A stretch of DNA of 64,000 nucleotides from Lineus longissimus. Its lineage: Eukaryota; Nemertea; Pilidiophora; Heteronemertea; Lineidae. The stretch lies in contig NC_088308.1 of assembly GCF_910592395.1 (NCBI RefSeq), forward strand, positions 25,249,501 through 25,313,500, given 5' to 3'. The notes beneath the pieces are model-generated. The model was not told the origin of the DNA and ran no database searches. It saw only the letters and a list, made by a program, of their open reading frames with translations. How positions within the stretch are numbered: the stretch's first letter is position 1; the number at the start of each line of letters is the position of its first letter. A program made the translations under genes and the position numbers. Shown one piece after another: positions 9,015-20,705 of this stretch.

Positions 9015-11148
9015 ATGGTCATTGGAGACAAAGATGGTAATGCACTTGAGGCGACAACTCGCTTCCACCCGGTCGACGAAGTAAACGCCGAGAAGGAACT
9101 TTTGAAAACGTGTCCCGCCACCAAGAACGCATCGGATTTCCCCGAGTCATTCCATGAGGGTGGATATGGATGGGTTGTCGTCGTTGCGTCGTTTTTTGGT
9201 CAGTTCATGTTCCCACTCTGCCTGACCTATGGTCTCTTTCACGTGGTGCTGGTGGAGCAGCTCGGAAGGAGTAGAGGAGAGACTGCTTTGGTTGGATCTG
9301 TGACGTATCTATTTACTGCAGGTGCAGGTAAGTTTCCTGTACCAAATTGGAAAATGTTACTTTGTCGCTAACAGGACGTATTTTGTTAATATTTCACGCT
9401 AACGGACTGATACCGCCACGATTTGCCGTTCTTAGTACACTGCCCTGGAGGAGGTCGCTCTCAAGGATGACATCAGCTACCCTCAAGGAATACGGCTTTG
9501 ATCACGACATCTGTGGGGCAGGTTGAAGCTCCGTCTCTATGTTTGGCTGCCCACATAGCCTCAAGTTGGCTTTCCCAGATGTGAATGGTTCCCCTCGATT
9601 TCGTTGGCGTTTACAAGTTAATCAACCTGGCAGGTGCTAAACATCTGATCCTCTGTCCCATTGTCTTCAGGGCCTTTGTCAAGTTTCCTCTGCAACTTGA
9701 TTGGGCATCGTTGCACATGTATCCTTGGTAGCGTGCTGGCTACTGCCGGTTATCTCATTAGCGCATTCTCCAGCAGCTTCGAGCTCCTTTTCTTCTCATA
9801 TGGATGCATTATTGGTAAGTCTATACCTTGTTTTAATTATTCCGTCTTCACAAACCCAACCCTCGAAGAGGTCGTTGGTGCCAAAGCAGCCGCAGTAATA
9901 AAGTACAGGTGTATATCGGTGAGCAGTGCTTCTCTGTACTGTTTAAGTGTTTCCCTACAAAAGATTAGACCTTGAATGGAATTGTTGTTGGGTCAGTAAT
10001 CGCCTCAATCTGTGAATAGGGGAAAAATAAGGGAAACACTGAAAAATGGGAAACACTGACAAAAGTTACACCGATAGTATTGATAAAGTTTCTATAAACC
10101 AAGAATGAAAGAGATCCCCGGGAGTTTTACCGTTTTCTAGCTCCCAGTTCAAGATTCAGTTACCGGTAGGAAATATCATACACTCTTGGTGTAAATATAT
10201 ATACTGACTTCCCTTATTTTCCTTTCAGGTACAGGTATATGTCTGCAGCATGTCCCAACCATGGTGCTAGTTCAGTTTTATTTCGAAAAGCGGCGAGCTT
10301 TAGCAATATCAATTGTCAGAACAGGGACCGGAGTCGGTAGTCTGGTCCTACCGCCGATCGTTCAGCTCCTCATTGATGAATATTCGTGGAGAGGAGCCAT
10401 GATTCTCCTCGCGGGGTTCGCCCTGCAGGGGTGTGTCATTGGCGCCCTTTTACGACCAAATGCTAAATTAAACGTCAGTAAAAGCAATCGACAACGAAGA
10501 TCTTTTGCTGAAAATGTGATATCAACATTTGATTTTTTCAAGGACAGTCGTTTACTAATATGGTTATTCGTGCAATTCTCGGAGGGCTTACACGCCATTA
10601 TGTTTTTTTACTTATTGCCAGATAGAGTCATTGGATTCGGATTCACCGCCGACCAGGCTGCTTTTCTCCTCTTTCTAACGGGGATAAGTTCGACACTTCT
10701 CCGCCTGGTCACTGGTGTTTTAACAAATCGCTTTCACCTCAGTTCCATAGTTCAGTACGGTTGTGCTTTCCTACTAATGTCAACTTCTCATTTTGTATTA
10801 ATGTTGAGCAGTCCGAGTTATGGTGTCTTGGTGGTGATGTCTTTGGTGTTTGGAGTGGGGTCGGGCATCGGTACCTGCAATCTTACACTCCTCATGCTGC
10901 AGCTGTTCGGAATACATCGGGCGACTATCGCCTTGGGTTGGGTGATGTTAGCGGAGGGTATAGGGGGCTTCATTGGACCACCAGTAGGGGGCGCAATATT
11001 TGACATGACCGGGAGTTACACATATTCGTTTCTTTTATCAGGAGCGTTTGCTGTTGCGGCTAGTGCATTTACGATTCCAGTTTTCATAATTCATAGATAC
11101 AAGTTTAAAACGACAAATAGTTACCAACTTGACGAACAATCCAGATAA
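9015..11148 (+). CDS. monocarboxylate-transporter-like protein, tandem gene 3
   Basis: Exons 9015-9327, 9671-9814 and 10229-11148 join through phase-1 introns to give 458 residues. The ATG at 9015 matches the start chosen for gene 2. It keeps the intact EGGYGW motif and lacks the extra Ser of gene 2, so in TM1 it looks more conservative than its sister. In exon 3 it differs from gene 2 at about five residues: Leu to His in the first line, Ser to Thr in RTGTGVG, Val to Ile, Leu to Pro, and His to Tyr. At the last two it agrees with gene 1. Its 3' end converges on the minus-strand neighbour, whose stop codon is about 260 bases away. Confidence 0.87.
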
Positions 11149-11168
11149 ATCAAAATTAAGTACATCCA

Positions 11169-11174
11169 TTTATT
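11169..11174 (-). promoter_or_regulatory. candidate poly(A) signal for the minus-strand gene
   Basis: Read on the minus strand this is AATAAA, about 235 bases past the stop at 11409. It lies just past the stop of MCT gene 3 on the other strand. Confidence 0.35.
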
Positions 11175-11408
11175 TTGTATTGTTTTCGATTTGTACGTAT
11201 GCATACCTCTTACGGATCCTGATAATTTCTCATCTGCTCTCTTTTAATGTTTATAAGGTCAGCTGTATGTTAGGCTAAGACATCCCTTAGACGGATATGC
11301 AATCAGTAGGCCTCGTACTGCTCGATTGACGTCGAAGGACGATCGGGCAAGAAATTACTATTTGCCTCTGACCTTATAAAAGTGAAAGGAGAGTATTGAT
11401 TTGTTTGA

Positions 11409-14400
11409 CTAGAAATTCTGTGTTATCACGACTGGTTTATATACAAGAGGGTATAATAAACCGCCACTTTGCGCAGGTAATGACGGAACGAAAGCTAAAT
11501 CATTTGAAGTCGTTGGCAAAGTTGGTAGCAGGTGCCTATTAGAAGTCTGTAATAATGAATATATGCTGTATTGAAAGTTGCTGTCCATGTTCGGGAATAC
11601 TCCTTCCAGCTGGCAGTTTGTTGTAGGGACTGATGTAATGTCGAGGAGATTAGCCTGACCCGAATTCTGCTGTTTACTGGCCATGGGTCCTGAGGCTGCC
11701 GCTTTTAATGCATCGCTATACGGCGTGGTGGTTAGTTGAAGGCGTCCTCCATAGGATGGCTGGGGTCTGTGGAATGCTGACTGTAGATATGTTGAACCTG
11801 AAAGAATGAATGGTGTTATAACGAAGGGAGGGGTAAGTAGAAGAAATAGAAAAAACAGAAGATAGGGATCCGATTACCACCAGACATGGCCAAACTCTAT
11901 TCTGTCTTTGGCAGTTGATACAGAGAAGGACAATACAGTCTGATGAAATGCTAATTCAGGAGCTCTCCGTTGATGGATCAGAGGGTTGACCCTGATCTTC
12001 ACCATTCTCTGGTTGCCTGTATTCGAATAATCATCGCACCTCTCAGATCGGTGTTCCAAAGCATGTCTCTAGGTGACCTCATCTGACATGATCGGAGAGA
12101 GGGAGGACGACAAACGGAACAGGAGCATTGTTTGATGCGCTCATTCTTCTGTAGCAGATCTGAAATGTTAAAAAAAGCGCATTGGTGTATATTTCATGAT
12201 CACTTGAATAGTTTGTTATCAGTACAAACCACATTTATGATTTGTCAGAATCTCTTCTTACATCGTTTAGCTTCTTAGCGAATGTATATACATGTTCTGG
12301 CTTCAAATCTTAATGTAAGTCTCGTAACACTAGTTTCATTCAATTCATGGTTTTTCAGTGGCTGAAGACATACTTTTTTGCGAGAATTAAAACATCTTGG
12401 CACTTACTTAGGTTGGTGACATCTTGTGCCTTGAGACATTTGATGATGCTCTGGAGCCCCTCCTTCACTGGGACACAACTACGCCCCAAATGCACGGGCT
12501 TAGTTGAATAGGATATGGTTTCAACCCGTTGGGTACCTCTACGCGTCATGGCAATAGGGAAGACTTTAGAGCTGATCTGGGCTTGGCTCCAAACCCGCCA
12601 GAAAGACTGGAGTACCGGGCTAGCAGCATTCTGAAAGCAGATTGAATCGTCTGATAATATGATAATGACAACATTGTAAAAACTTCTCTTGGTATTCCAC
12701 CCGAAAGCAGACCTGGCAACCTCACCTGGGCCATTTTTTAAGTGAACATGACAAACTATCTTGGCTTTTATGCCTTCCATTCGATCAACGTCGAGCCATC
12801 ACGAAAATGAGTTATTGATGTTGAGGGATATTCCTTCAAATTGTCTATTAAATACTGACCCTCAGCATGATATCTGCCTTCTGATAGTCGAGCGCAGTGC
12901 AGCCCAGGGACCGAATGTGGTCCATCAATGACAGGAACCTCTCGGCATCCAAGGCAGCCATCTTGCCGGTCACATCTTTCACGTTCAGTTGGAAGTGGTC
13001 TTCGTAACTTCGAAAACTTGGTGAGATCATTTGTTCCTAGAAATACAATTCAACTAGAAGTCAATTCACGACTCACATCGTCTTTTTCCATCCTCCCACA
13101 TCGGGAATTTGTGTCTTTCCTACAGTAGCCAAGTGTATTTCAGAAACGACCCGAAGGCCTGCTATGGAAGGATGTTTCTATGCTGGTATACACTAACGAC
13201 GAAGCACATAGACTGGCCATTGTAGTAACACGCCAAAGTTTCCATCAGTTCGAAAAAAGCATCACGTCAGTAAATCAAGAAGCAATCCGAAACGGTGATG
13301 TAATATGGTTCAGATATAATAAAAAAACTGATGCCATCGAGAGATTCAAAGCGCGACAAATTGTAACTGACTGCAACAATTTGATTCAGTGATAGCGCAA
13401 TAGGAAGATTTAAGCTGAAATTGACCAAGATTGAATTATGAGGACTTCAAGGTAAGAAAATGACGCTTTTGCGCTCACTTTTTGTTCAAATCATGTAACT
13501 TTTTCAGGCCGGAGAAATTACGTCTCTGAAAAAAGTGTCAGAACTGAGATGATGAGATTCTAAGATGTGTCGTATTCCTGTAATTGACCAAATAACGACG
13601 CATTAAAAAGCTGTGTTACGTATTCCAATACCTTACTCATCTACTTCTTCCAAGTTGCATTGCGTCCGTCTCAATCAAATCCTTCATCCGATCCTCAAAC
13701 CATCTGCCCAGATCCTAAGTGCCACTTAATCTCTTTTTCACCAAACAAATCAAATCTACCGCGTAACACAATCACTTAATAAATCTTGCAACATTTCTAG
13801 TGTCAACCTACCGCTTTACGACCTCACGACAATCGGGAAGCGTCGGTTTCCGGATCCTGTTTCAACCGCGGAATCTTTCATCCGCTATTCAGCGCACATC
13901 TCACGGACTTTGATCAAACATAACGCGATATTTGAGACGTCCTCGATCGGTTTAACCAATGTTTTATGGTTTACCTCATGCATAATAGACAAGTAATGTC
14001 ATGGATCGTGAGAGGGGAAACTTTCTGACCAGATGCTGGTCACCTTCTGATGAATAGATGAGAGGATTGGGAGGGAAAAAGCGATAGCGATAAGTCGCAT
14101 TCTGAATCTTGTAAGATATTCGGAATATTGGAAAGAAATTTATGACATTCTATCCTACGATCAATAGTTTTATCTGTGCTGGTGTTGTCAAGTGTTCACA
14201 CTTGGGTGATATGCAAACATTGAGTTAATGTTTTCTACTCAGTGTTTGGGTCAACTGTCGATGGACCTATTCTTATTTACCCTAATAACTAACACATCAC
14301 AATCCTGAGCCAAAACCAACACAAAAGTCAAATTTTGTTTCCTACCTTTATGAGTTTTTTAAGTTCTTCCAGTGTTTTCCCAGGGAATGTTTTCTGCACA

Positions 14401-17400
14401 TTGTCACTTTGAATAGCCATGATGCAATTGACGCATGAGCATATGATCAAATCTTTGAGACTAGATTTGATGTCGAGGATGCAAAGCTGAAAAAGAATGA
14501 AGCGCATTGATTTGACTGATTTGATTAAAAATAAAAGACGAGAGTAAAGGTGTATGATTATCATCAGTATCCCTGCCTCTGCCGTGAGTTTTATTAAGGT
14601 GCATTGCATGCAAGCTTACATCGTCTCAGACCAAAACGAGCATGCACGAATGAAAACAAAAACTAAAGCTCGACCTTCCCAGGACTCGAACCTGGAATCT
14701 TCTGATCCGTAGTCAGACGCGTTATCCATTGCGCCAGAAGGCCTCGGTGAAAGTTATCGACATTTTACAAGTATTTTACTTCATTTTGAAGAGTTTGATG
14801 GACTGTCCTTACCGGCATTTTCCAGGTGGACAAAACCATTTTTTCGTCCATCAAAATGCGGATGAGACTCTGGAAATGTGAGACGATGCCCTCTACTGTA
14901 TCCCGCTGATAGAGAGTGAACAAACCGATGGGCAGGGAGAACCTGGAATGATCAGCAAGACGTCAAGGACTGATGGCGTCTGCGGGATATCAACTTCGCA
15001 GCTGCAGCCCACGGTCTCTTTAAACGTGTTCCTTTTTTTGAAATAGCCTAATACGCTGCATTGTCGAACAAGTTTAAGAGGTTAGCTGTCTAGCAAACAT
15101 TAAGCACTGAAGCCATGTTGAAGTTTAGTCGTCAGTGTTGTCGCCCTGATTTATAGTTGCCCGTATGCGAAATGCGTTACTTGCCTATCTTTTGTCGGCA
15201 CCAGTGTCACGAGTGTCCCATAACCGTCGATTACATCATTGCTGTGGTCACAGTAAAGCGCCTGTGATACGTGGTCGTCAGAGTCTTTAACCGTGACGTC
15301 ATGCGCGCACTGACGTAGCATGTCCGCCATAAACGGAAAGGCAAAGGTCACGTGCTGTTTCCCAGGACGAATTGAGAAACTTTTTATCGCCTGGAGAAAA
15401 ATTATTCTTGAGATAAATCTGCCGTCATCAACTTAAACAGGGTACAAACATCATAATGAAAGCGGGCTGTTTAATACACCTTGATGATTCAAGAAAGAAG
15501 AAGAGGATTTATGAGATCACTTTTAAGAATTGATTCGTTTTGGTGAAATGGAGTCAAATGGAACTCCGGCACGCGATACGATGACGGATCAATGAAGGAG
15601 AACCTGCTGTCGCCACAACCAAAAACTTCATATGTCAAAAATGAGTAGTTACGGTAGATCTGTTCTGCAACAGGAATGTTGGTCATTGGTTTCGTGTGTG
15701 AAACGTATTTCAGTGATTTCATTGTTTCCAAATCTGTTTGTCATCGGCATTGCATATATATTTCACTAACTGAATGAAATTAGCAAAGTAGTTTTCGATC
15801 AAAGTTTAACGATCACTAGATCGATAGTGAAACGGAGACAAGACAAGACAGCCTTCGCACGCGACATAAGATTAATCTCCGTCTGGTAATATCGGGATTC
15901 TTTACCCGTTATCGGGTTTCCGGCAAGACCTTCAGCTTCTCTAGCGAAACTATTGCTTGAAAACAGATGTTTGTGGCACTTTTCTAGTTGGGAATGGCGA
16001 GTACGATACAGGGATCAAAAGGAGAGGGCGGGGTGGACGGAAGGCACGACGCCTGTCAAAATAGTTCCGAAATGTGACAGACGTGTTCTTATTCCAGATA
16101 ACTTGGAAGTCAGATTTGTATTGAGTAATTGGGTAATGTGAAGAAATATCTCAAATAAATAATTCTGAAAAATGATACGAACGCAATGAGATCGGTTGTC
16201 ATAGGTGTTGACATGTCATGTTATTTCGATGTGGCTCTGACTCAACCTCCCAATGAGAGGCAACTAGCATTAGTACGCTTTTGTTCTAATTTTGGCCGAT
16301 TGTGGCGCTGATCCAGAGTCCTCAAAGAAATATTGGGATTAAGGTCCTACCTGTTGCACGTTGTCCGGCAGGCATCCTATGATGCCCATGGTCAGCATGG
16401 TCCCGTTAGCCTCGCGAAGAATGTCATCAGAGAGGTCTGGTTTCCTCGGGGCGATCTGTCTCTGAAATCAGAACAAGGACAACGCGTGGAGAAACAACCC
16501 TCTGGTCGAATTGGATGAAAAGTATTCAGGATTGTCGGTTACTTTCCGTTTGCCGTCGCTTTCTCTGATCTGACTGCTAAGTAGCAGATGAAGTTTATAA
16601 AAAAGCCAAGGTTTTGGTAGAACCCATGCAGATACGGAAAAATATCAATCCAAAGGCTGATTTAACCATGATGGATTTGGATAAAAAACATTGCGCTTAT
16701 CCATCGATGCAAGGAGACCCAGAATAACCTACCTTTCTTGTGGAATGTCCTTTACTTTCCTTCGGTAGAAGAACCTCTGGCCTAAAAAGGAACAGAATAA
16801 ATGACTTCAATATCAATTCACACCGAATCCTATATAGTTGTCTCACACCAGATGGTTGAAATCAAAGTGCTTCATCGACAAAGAAAAGCAGAAACAGTAA
16901 AGAGGACTTACCGTTCCTTGACAAGGCTGTCAATCGTATGAGAGAAGCCATGTGTACTCCTTGGAATCTCTTGGCCTCCTTGGTTGTCCGCTACCCGCTC
17001 CATCGGCGCAGACCCGCAACGCCTGAAGGCCGAACTCTTAGGGTCCGTGTCACATGACAATGTTATGTAACTAACTTGCTCAAGCTTCTCGCGCGATGCA
17101 GACGGCATCTCTGCCACGATTGAAGCCGCCGGATCTGTTTGTGTGTTTGAATCCCCGGCATCTGAATCCGAATCGATCAATTGGTTGGAGACGCAGATCG
17201 TGCATGCGGTCGAATGCGCGCCTCCTGCTGCCCGATTGCTAAGGGAGCACAACTTCGTGTCAGCAGACGACATAGCATCCTCTTTGAAGGACGCCACCGG
17301 AAGACCTGCTGAACTGACACCCATCTTGCTTCCATGGCGCGAACCCCCAGGTATCGCCGAGCTTGGAATCACCGTTACGGCATTGATCCTCGCGTGAGGT

Positions 17401-18302
17401 TCTTTCCGTTGCTTTGAGCTAACAACGCCTTCCACCGAACCGACCGAAGAGAACTGTTTAGTGTTTTGGCAAGATACATCGTAATTCCTCTGAAATGATG
17501 CACACTCAGACACCAAGACAGTGTCGGTTTTGTCAGTCGAGAATACTGAATTTTCCCTGTCGCCAGCTTGCTGATTTTCAGTTGTTTTTTTATACGTCAC
17601 ATTGGCGGATTCCCCTGTTCGATATGCTTGCCCATAATCTTTAATATTTTCGTCGCCTTGACGCATCCTTTTGGATATAAATGCCAATTCTTCTGAGGAG
17701 CGTTTACCGGAAGTAGAAGGGTGAAGAGCAGACGATGCACCGGAAGGTTGATGAAGGTGTATAGGTGGGGTGCCGGAATTAGAAACATGAAGTACAGACA
17801 ACGTCCCGAATTTATGTGTATCATGTCCGTGCCTCAGATGCGAATTGGTAGAGTCTTTGCCTGCTGTGAATTTTGTGGCATCATCCGATGCATTCACGAA
17901 GTTGCTTCTTTCAGTTTGGTGCGGCGGAAACTCATTGTCTGTTCCCTCATTGCAAGTATTCATCTCATGATTGTCATCCCATCCATTTGACTTCTTGAAG
18001 TAGCCTGTTCCGATATGAGCTGTCCTGGCCATTATCTTGACCCCAGTTGGCCTGTCGGTCAGTTGCGTGCTGCTAGCAAGGGTAACCATGCACGCTGGTG
18101 GTACTTGTCTTGAATCGGTCATCGTCCAAACATCTAGAGGAAATGGAGCAATAGGCATTAGGCAATAAGCAAGATGCTTGGTGAACCAAGAAGAAGCTTT
18201 CACATTCAGGGAATTCCTGCCTGTCGAATCCGAAAGTTATTCTCAGCGCCAATCCAGCCTCTAACTTTGCGGCATTGGCCATTGGCAGTGCATACACACA
18301 AT
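11409..18302 (-). CDS. unrecognised multi-exon gene (3' part of coding region)
   Basis: A chain of exons keeps one frame across every junction: 18302-18204 (weaker), 18133-16912, 16781-16733, 16461-16351, 15390-15185, 14942-14813, 14486-14346, 13036-12860, 12630-12408 and 11797-11409. The ~1.2-kb exon encodes a Ser/Thr/Asn-rich, probably disordered stretch of about 400 residues. The later exons are compact and mixed hydrophobic, with segments such as FSLPIGLFTLYQRDTVEGIV, ILDIKSSLKDLIICSCVNCI and ASPVLQSFWRVWSQAQ. The intron after 15185 begins GC (AG/GCAAGT), a known strong GC-AG donor form. There is no signal peptide, transmembrane helix or motif I can name. The first exons are not secure, so the start is unknown. 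The terminal exon has a broken duplicate at 7580-7964. Confidence 0.72.
11455..11460 (+). promoter_or_regulatory. candidate poly(A) signal for MCT gene 3
   Basis: AATAAA on the plus strand, about 310 bases after the MCT gene 3 stop, inside the coding part of the minus-strand terminal exon. The equivalent site exists after gene 2 at about 7625. If used, the two convergent transcripts overlap at their 3' ends. Confidence 0.3.
11862..12407. other. last intron of the unrecognised gene
   Basis: An acceptor-like site at about 12160 (minus) leads into an open stretch, but the phase carried from the exon at 12408 gives an immediate TGA, so it is not a coding exon in this chain. Nothing else is seen. 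Confidence 0.4.
13144..13392 (+). CDS. protein-like open frame, possible isolated exon
   Basis: After a TTTCAG acceptor-like site at 13138-13143 the plus strand is open for 82 codons to a TGA. It includes an ATG at 13180 and a segment reading RLAIVVTRQSFHQFEKSI. The alternating hydrophobic pattern looks like strands of a small beta domain, and base use is unlike a random intron frame. It lies antisense in an intron of the unrecognised gene. It could be an exon of a nested gene, a transposon relic or chance. Confidence 0.28.
   Translation, partial: KRPEGLLWKDVSMLVYTNDEAHRLAIVVTRQSFHQFEKSITSVNQEAIRNGDVIWFRYNKKTDAIERFKARQIVTDCNNLIQ
14671..14743 (-). tRNA. tRNA-Arg (anticodon ACG)
   Basis: The 73-nt cloverleaf is complete. 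The 7-bp acceptor stem (GGCCTTC with GAAGGTC, one G-U pair) and the D arm GCGCAATGGATAACGC are intact. The anticodon loop CTACGGA has stem TCTGA/TCAGA, and the T arm carries the canonical B box GGTTCGAGTCC. The A box TGGCGCAATGG is intact and no intron is present. On the transcript strand a TTTTT run follows about 10 bases after the gene, a typical RNA polymerase III stop. It lies inside an intron of the unrecognised gene on the same strand. Confidence 0.95.
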
Positions 18303-18744
18303 CTTGTAAGCACTTTAGTCAGAATTTGATGAAAATAAGCTAGGAGTGGCAAAAATTCTGATTTTAATATTCGAAAACCGACCAAACGTAAGAATTATCA
18401 TTACTGAACCATGTATGCATCAGTTGCTAACCATTCATGTCACCTTCATTTTAAAGTGGCATCAATTAGTCGCCTTCCACACCAATTCCTTGCTGATCAT
18501 TTCCCCGTCACCGCACCATAGAGTCGATAATTATCACCTGATAATTTTACGCTCGCATTTACAGAATCTTATCTGCACTTGGCTAATTCTAGCGTATTGA
18601 TGACATTTAATCAAACTTAGCAGTCAACCATCACTTGCTCCGCCTCTAATTTGCAAAGTCTCTGAAGCCACTCGATGCCAAAGGAAATCTCATAATTCAA
18701 AGGCACTCTATCTAAATGAACTACTGGTGTCTGCTAAGACGCAC

Positions 18745-18940
18745 CAATGAGTGCCCTCATCAGTCTGCTCGCTGATATCTCGAATTTTGCCAAAGCGAAG
18801 CGGAAACAATAGAGAAACGTAAACCCTTGCCGCCTAAAGACCAGATGGCGAATGTCATCAACGTTCGAGTTGTAGGAGTTGGGCATGACATGCGACGAGA
18901 GCATTATTTCGGCCAATGACAAGCAATTGCATTGCGTTAC
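18745..18940 (-). CDS. probable further upstream exon of the same unrecognised gene
   Basis: A very good acceptor (a run of pyrimidines, then CCAG) precedes a 65-codon open frame ending at a GTGCGT donor in phase 1. That phase fits the next exon at 18302-18204, giving LMRALIG then DCVYALPMANAAK across the junction. The peptide contains FTFLYCFRFALAKFEIS. A shorter competing frame from the same acceptor reaches a stop, so the assignment depends on the phase match. Confidence 0.45.
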
Positions 18941-20344
18941 CTGGAGAAGGACAAGGGCAAACACCTCCAAGGGTCACCAAAAAAAACGGGAGGGCCTCAG
19001 TGTAACGGGTAGAGATGTTCACCGAGGGTGAACTCCTCATATTCACTCCTTTATGTTCATGTTTGTCATGTTCTGATCTGTCAGTAACGATGTTCAAGAA
19101 AAAAACCTCCGTCGTTGAATCGTGTCTTTGCCACCAGAGCAGATCTCAGAGACTAGTACCCCTCCCAGCAGCTCGACTGGACTTGCATGCCATGTTTTTA
19201 GACTTATTGTTCGGGCCATCGAGCATGGCCCAGCCTCCCCAGGCCCAGTTGGTTGGTTCCCACACTATATGGATCACACCAATGTTTCACCATTACCAGT
19301 CAACTTCATATCGACTCGCCACATAAACGCGCCATCGCCCCTACAGAATCACCAACAGCTTATGCATTAGAGACGGTTGTCTGCTTTCACCGGGCAGAAT
19401 GTTTAAGACTTCCTGTCCCTTTTGCCCAATCAGAACCTCTTAATCTGGCGTGCTGCGAGAAAGAGGCGGGATTGCTGGCTTCAGATTGGTCAGCATGGCA
19501 GGAAGCCTAAAATATTTTGAGAAAGTGGTGAAAGGTTCCGTAGAACCCCTTCAACATACTAATTTCCGTTCACAAACACCAACGTGTCAAAAAACGTGTG
19601 CTGATGCAACGTCAAGCAGATCAATGATCAGACACAGTGGAAATTGAACAAATTTGCCGCATTTGTTGGTTTCTCACGGTATTGGAGACGGCAATTGTGG
19701 AAATAGCTTAAGATATTGGGGGCTGGTAATCTAGTAATGGGTTGTTTGTAGACGAAATATGAAACTAATGCCAATCACAAGTAGCCTTGAACATTCTCAG
19801 CGAAACTGGACTGAGCTGCAAGATTTTGAGTATGCGCTTTATAGAGACTATTTTGGCCGTTGTTGGCTGTTAAGTCTGTTTCGTTTGAGTTCTCACTACT
19901 TTCGAAAAAAACAAACAAAAGTCAAGTTGTTGGCGGTAACACTCGGCACTAGCCAAAAACCTGCTAACCTTTAGTCTTGTATTTTAACGATAGCATAAGA
20001 AAAGGCAACTTACCAACATAAGATGTGTTCTGTAACGTCGTGATCATAGGTTTCTACAGCCTTGCGCCTTAATCTGTTAAACCAACGCTATGAATAGTCT
20101 TCCGATTGGATGATGTCCTTTGATAATCTTTGAAGTTCACACAAAATGCAGAACTTAACTAAAACTCTAATCCTAAATGGTAGCCCGAAGTTCGGCAACA
20201 CAGCTGTACTGAACAGTATCAGCGTCAAAATAAGCAAAGTCTGGTTACCTTCTCAGTAACAATGATCCTGAAGAATCTATCTTGTTATCCGTGTCTCGGG
20301 ATTCTTGCATATTTGGTCATACATGTAACTGCGCCCGGCCCAAG

Positions 20345-20705
20345 ACCGTCCAAGAATCACAAGACCAAACGTGTGGTCCTCAGTCTTGTCACATCGAGCA
20401 TCTCTACGGTGTCCGTGGACCCACTTTCCTTCAAACGCCTAGGAAATTCACTTAATACATGGATCTTGAACATTTGGGCTAAACCCATTGAGAAAGAACA
20501 GCAAGGACAACTAGAAGACCTGTCCTCAATCTTGTCACATCGAGCGTCTCCGACGAAATGCCGATCTCTGGTTAGTCTTGTCTCTTTTCACCAATGTTGC
20601 CTAAAATCCATGATCCGGGTCCAATCTGCGACCCCTCCCAGAATAAGAAGCGAAAGATCAGAAGACCAGTCTTCAATCTTGTCACCTCGAGCGTCTCGGA
20701 TGTAA
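20345..20705 (+). repeat. imperfect three-copy repeat, ~150-bp spacing
   Basis: The phrase CTTGTCACATCGAGC or a close variant occurs three times (about 20385, 20535 and 20677), each preceded by a related AGAAGACC-type or AAGACC-type segment. The copies are diverged. Confidence 0.45.

Larger units (their letters stand above)
8022..11856 (+). repeat. tandem duplication unit B (3835 bp)
   Basis: This is the second copy of the 3.8-kb unit. It begins with a piece of the MCT gene 1 last exon, holds MCT gene 3, and ends with the intact terminal exon of the minus-strand gene. In the last MCT exon I count only a handful of base differences from unit A in about 900 bases. Confidence 0.88.

Noticed and set aside
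11874-12160. Minus-strand exon-like segment after an acceptor at about 12160
   Set aside because: Joining from the donor at 12408 (phase 1) gives a stop within three codons, whereas the exon at 11797 fits to the base.
15489-15731. Minus-strand frame with a good acceptor near 15695, considered as an exon of the unrecognised gene
   Set aside because: The phase carried from exon 16351 gives an early stop, while 16351 to 15390 joins directly in phase 0. It may be an alternative exon at most.
18134-18203. Extending the large disordered exon upstream as continuous coding sequence
   Set aside because: No ATG starts that extension, since the apparent start at 18203 is GTG, and a strong acceptor lies at 18134.
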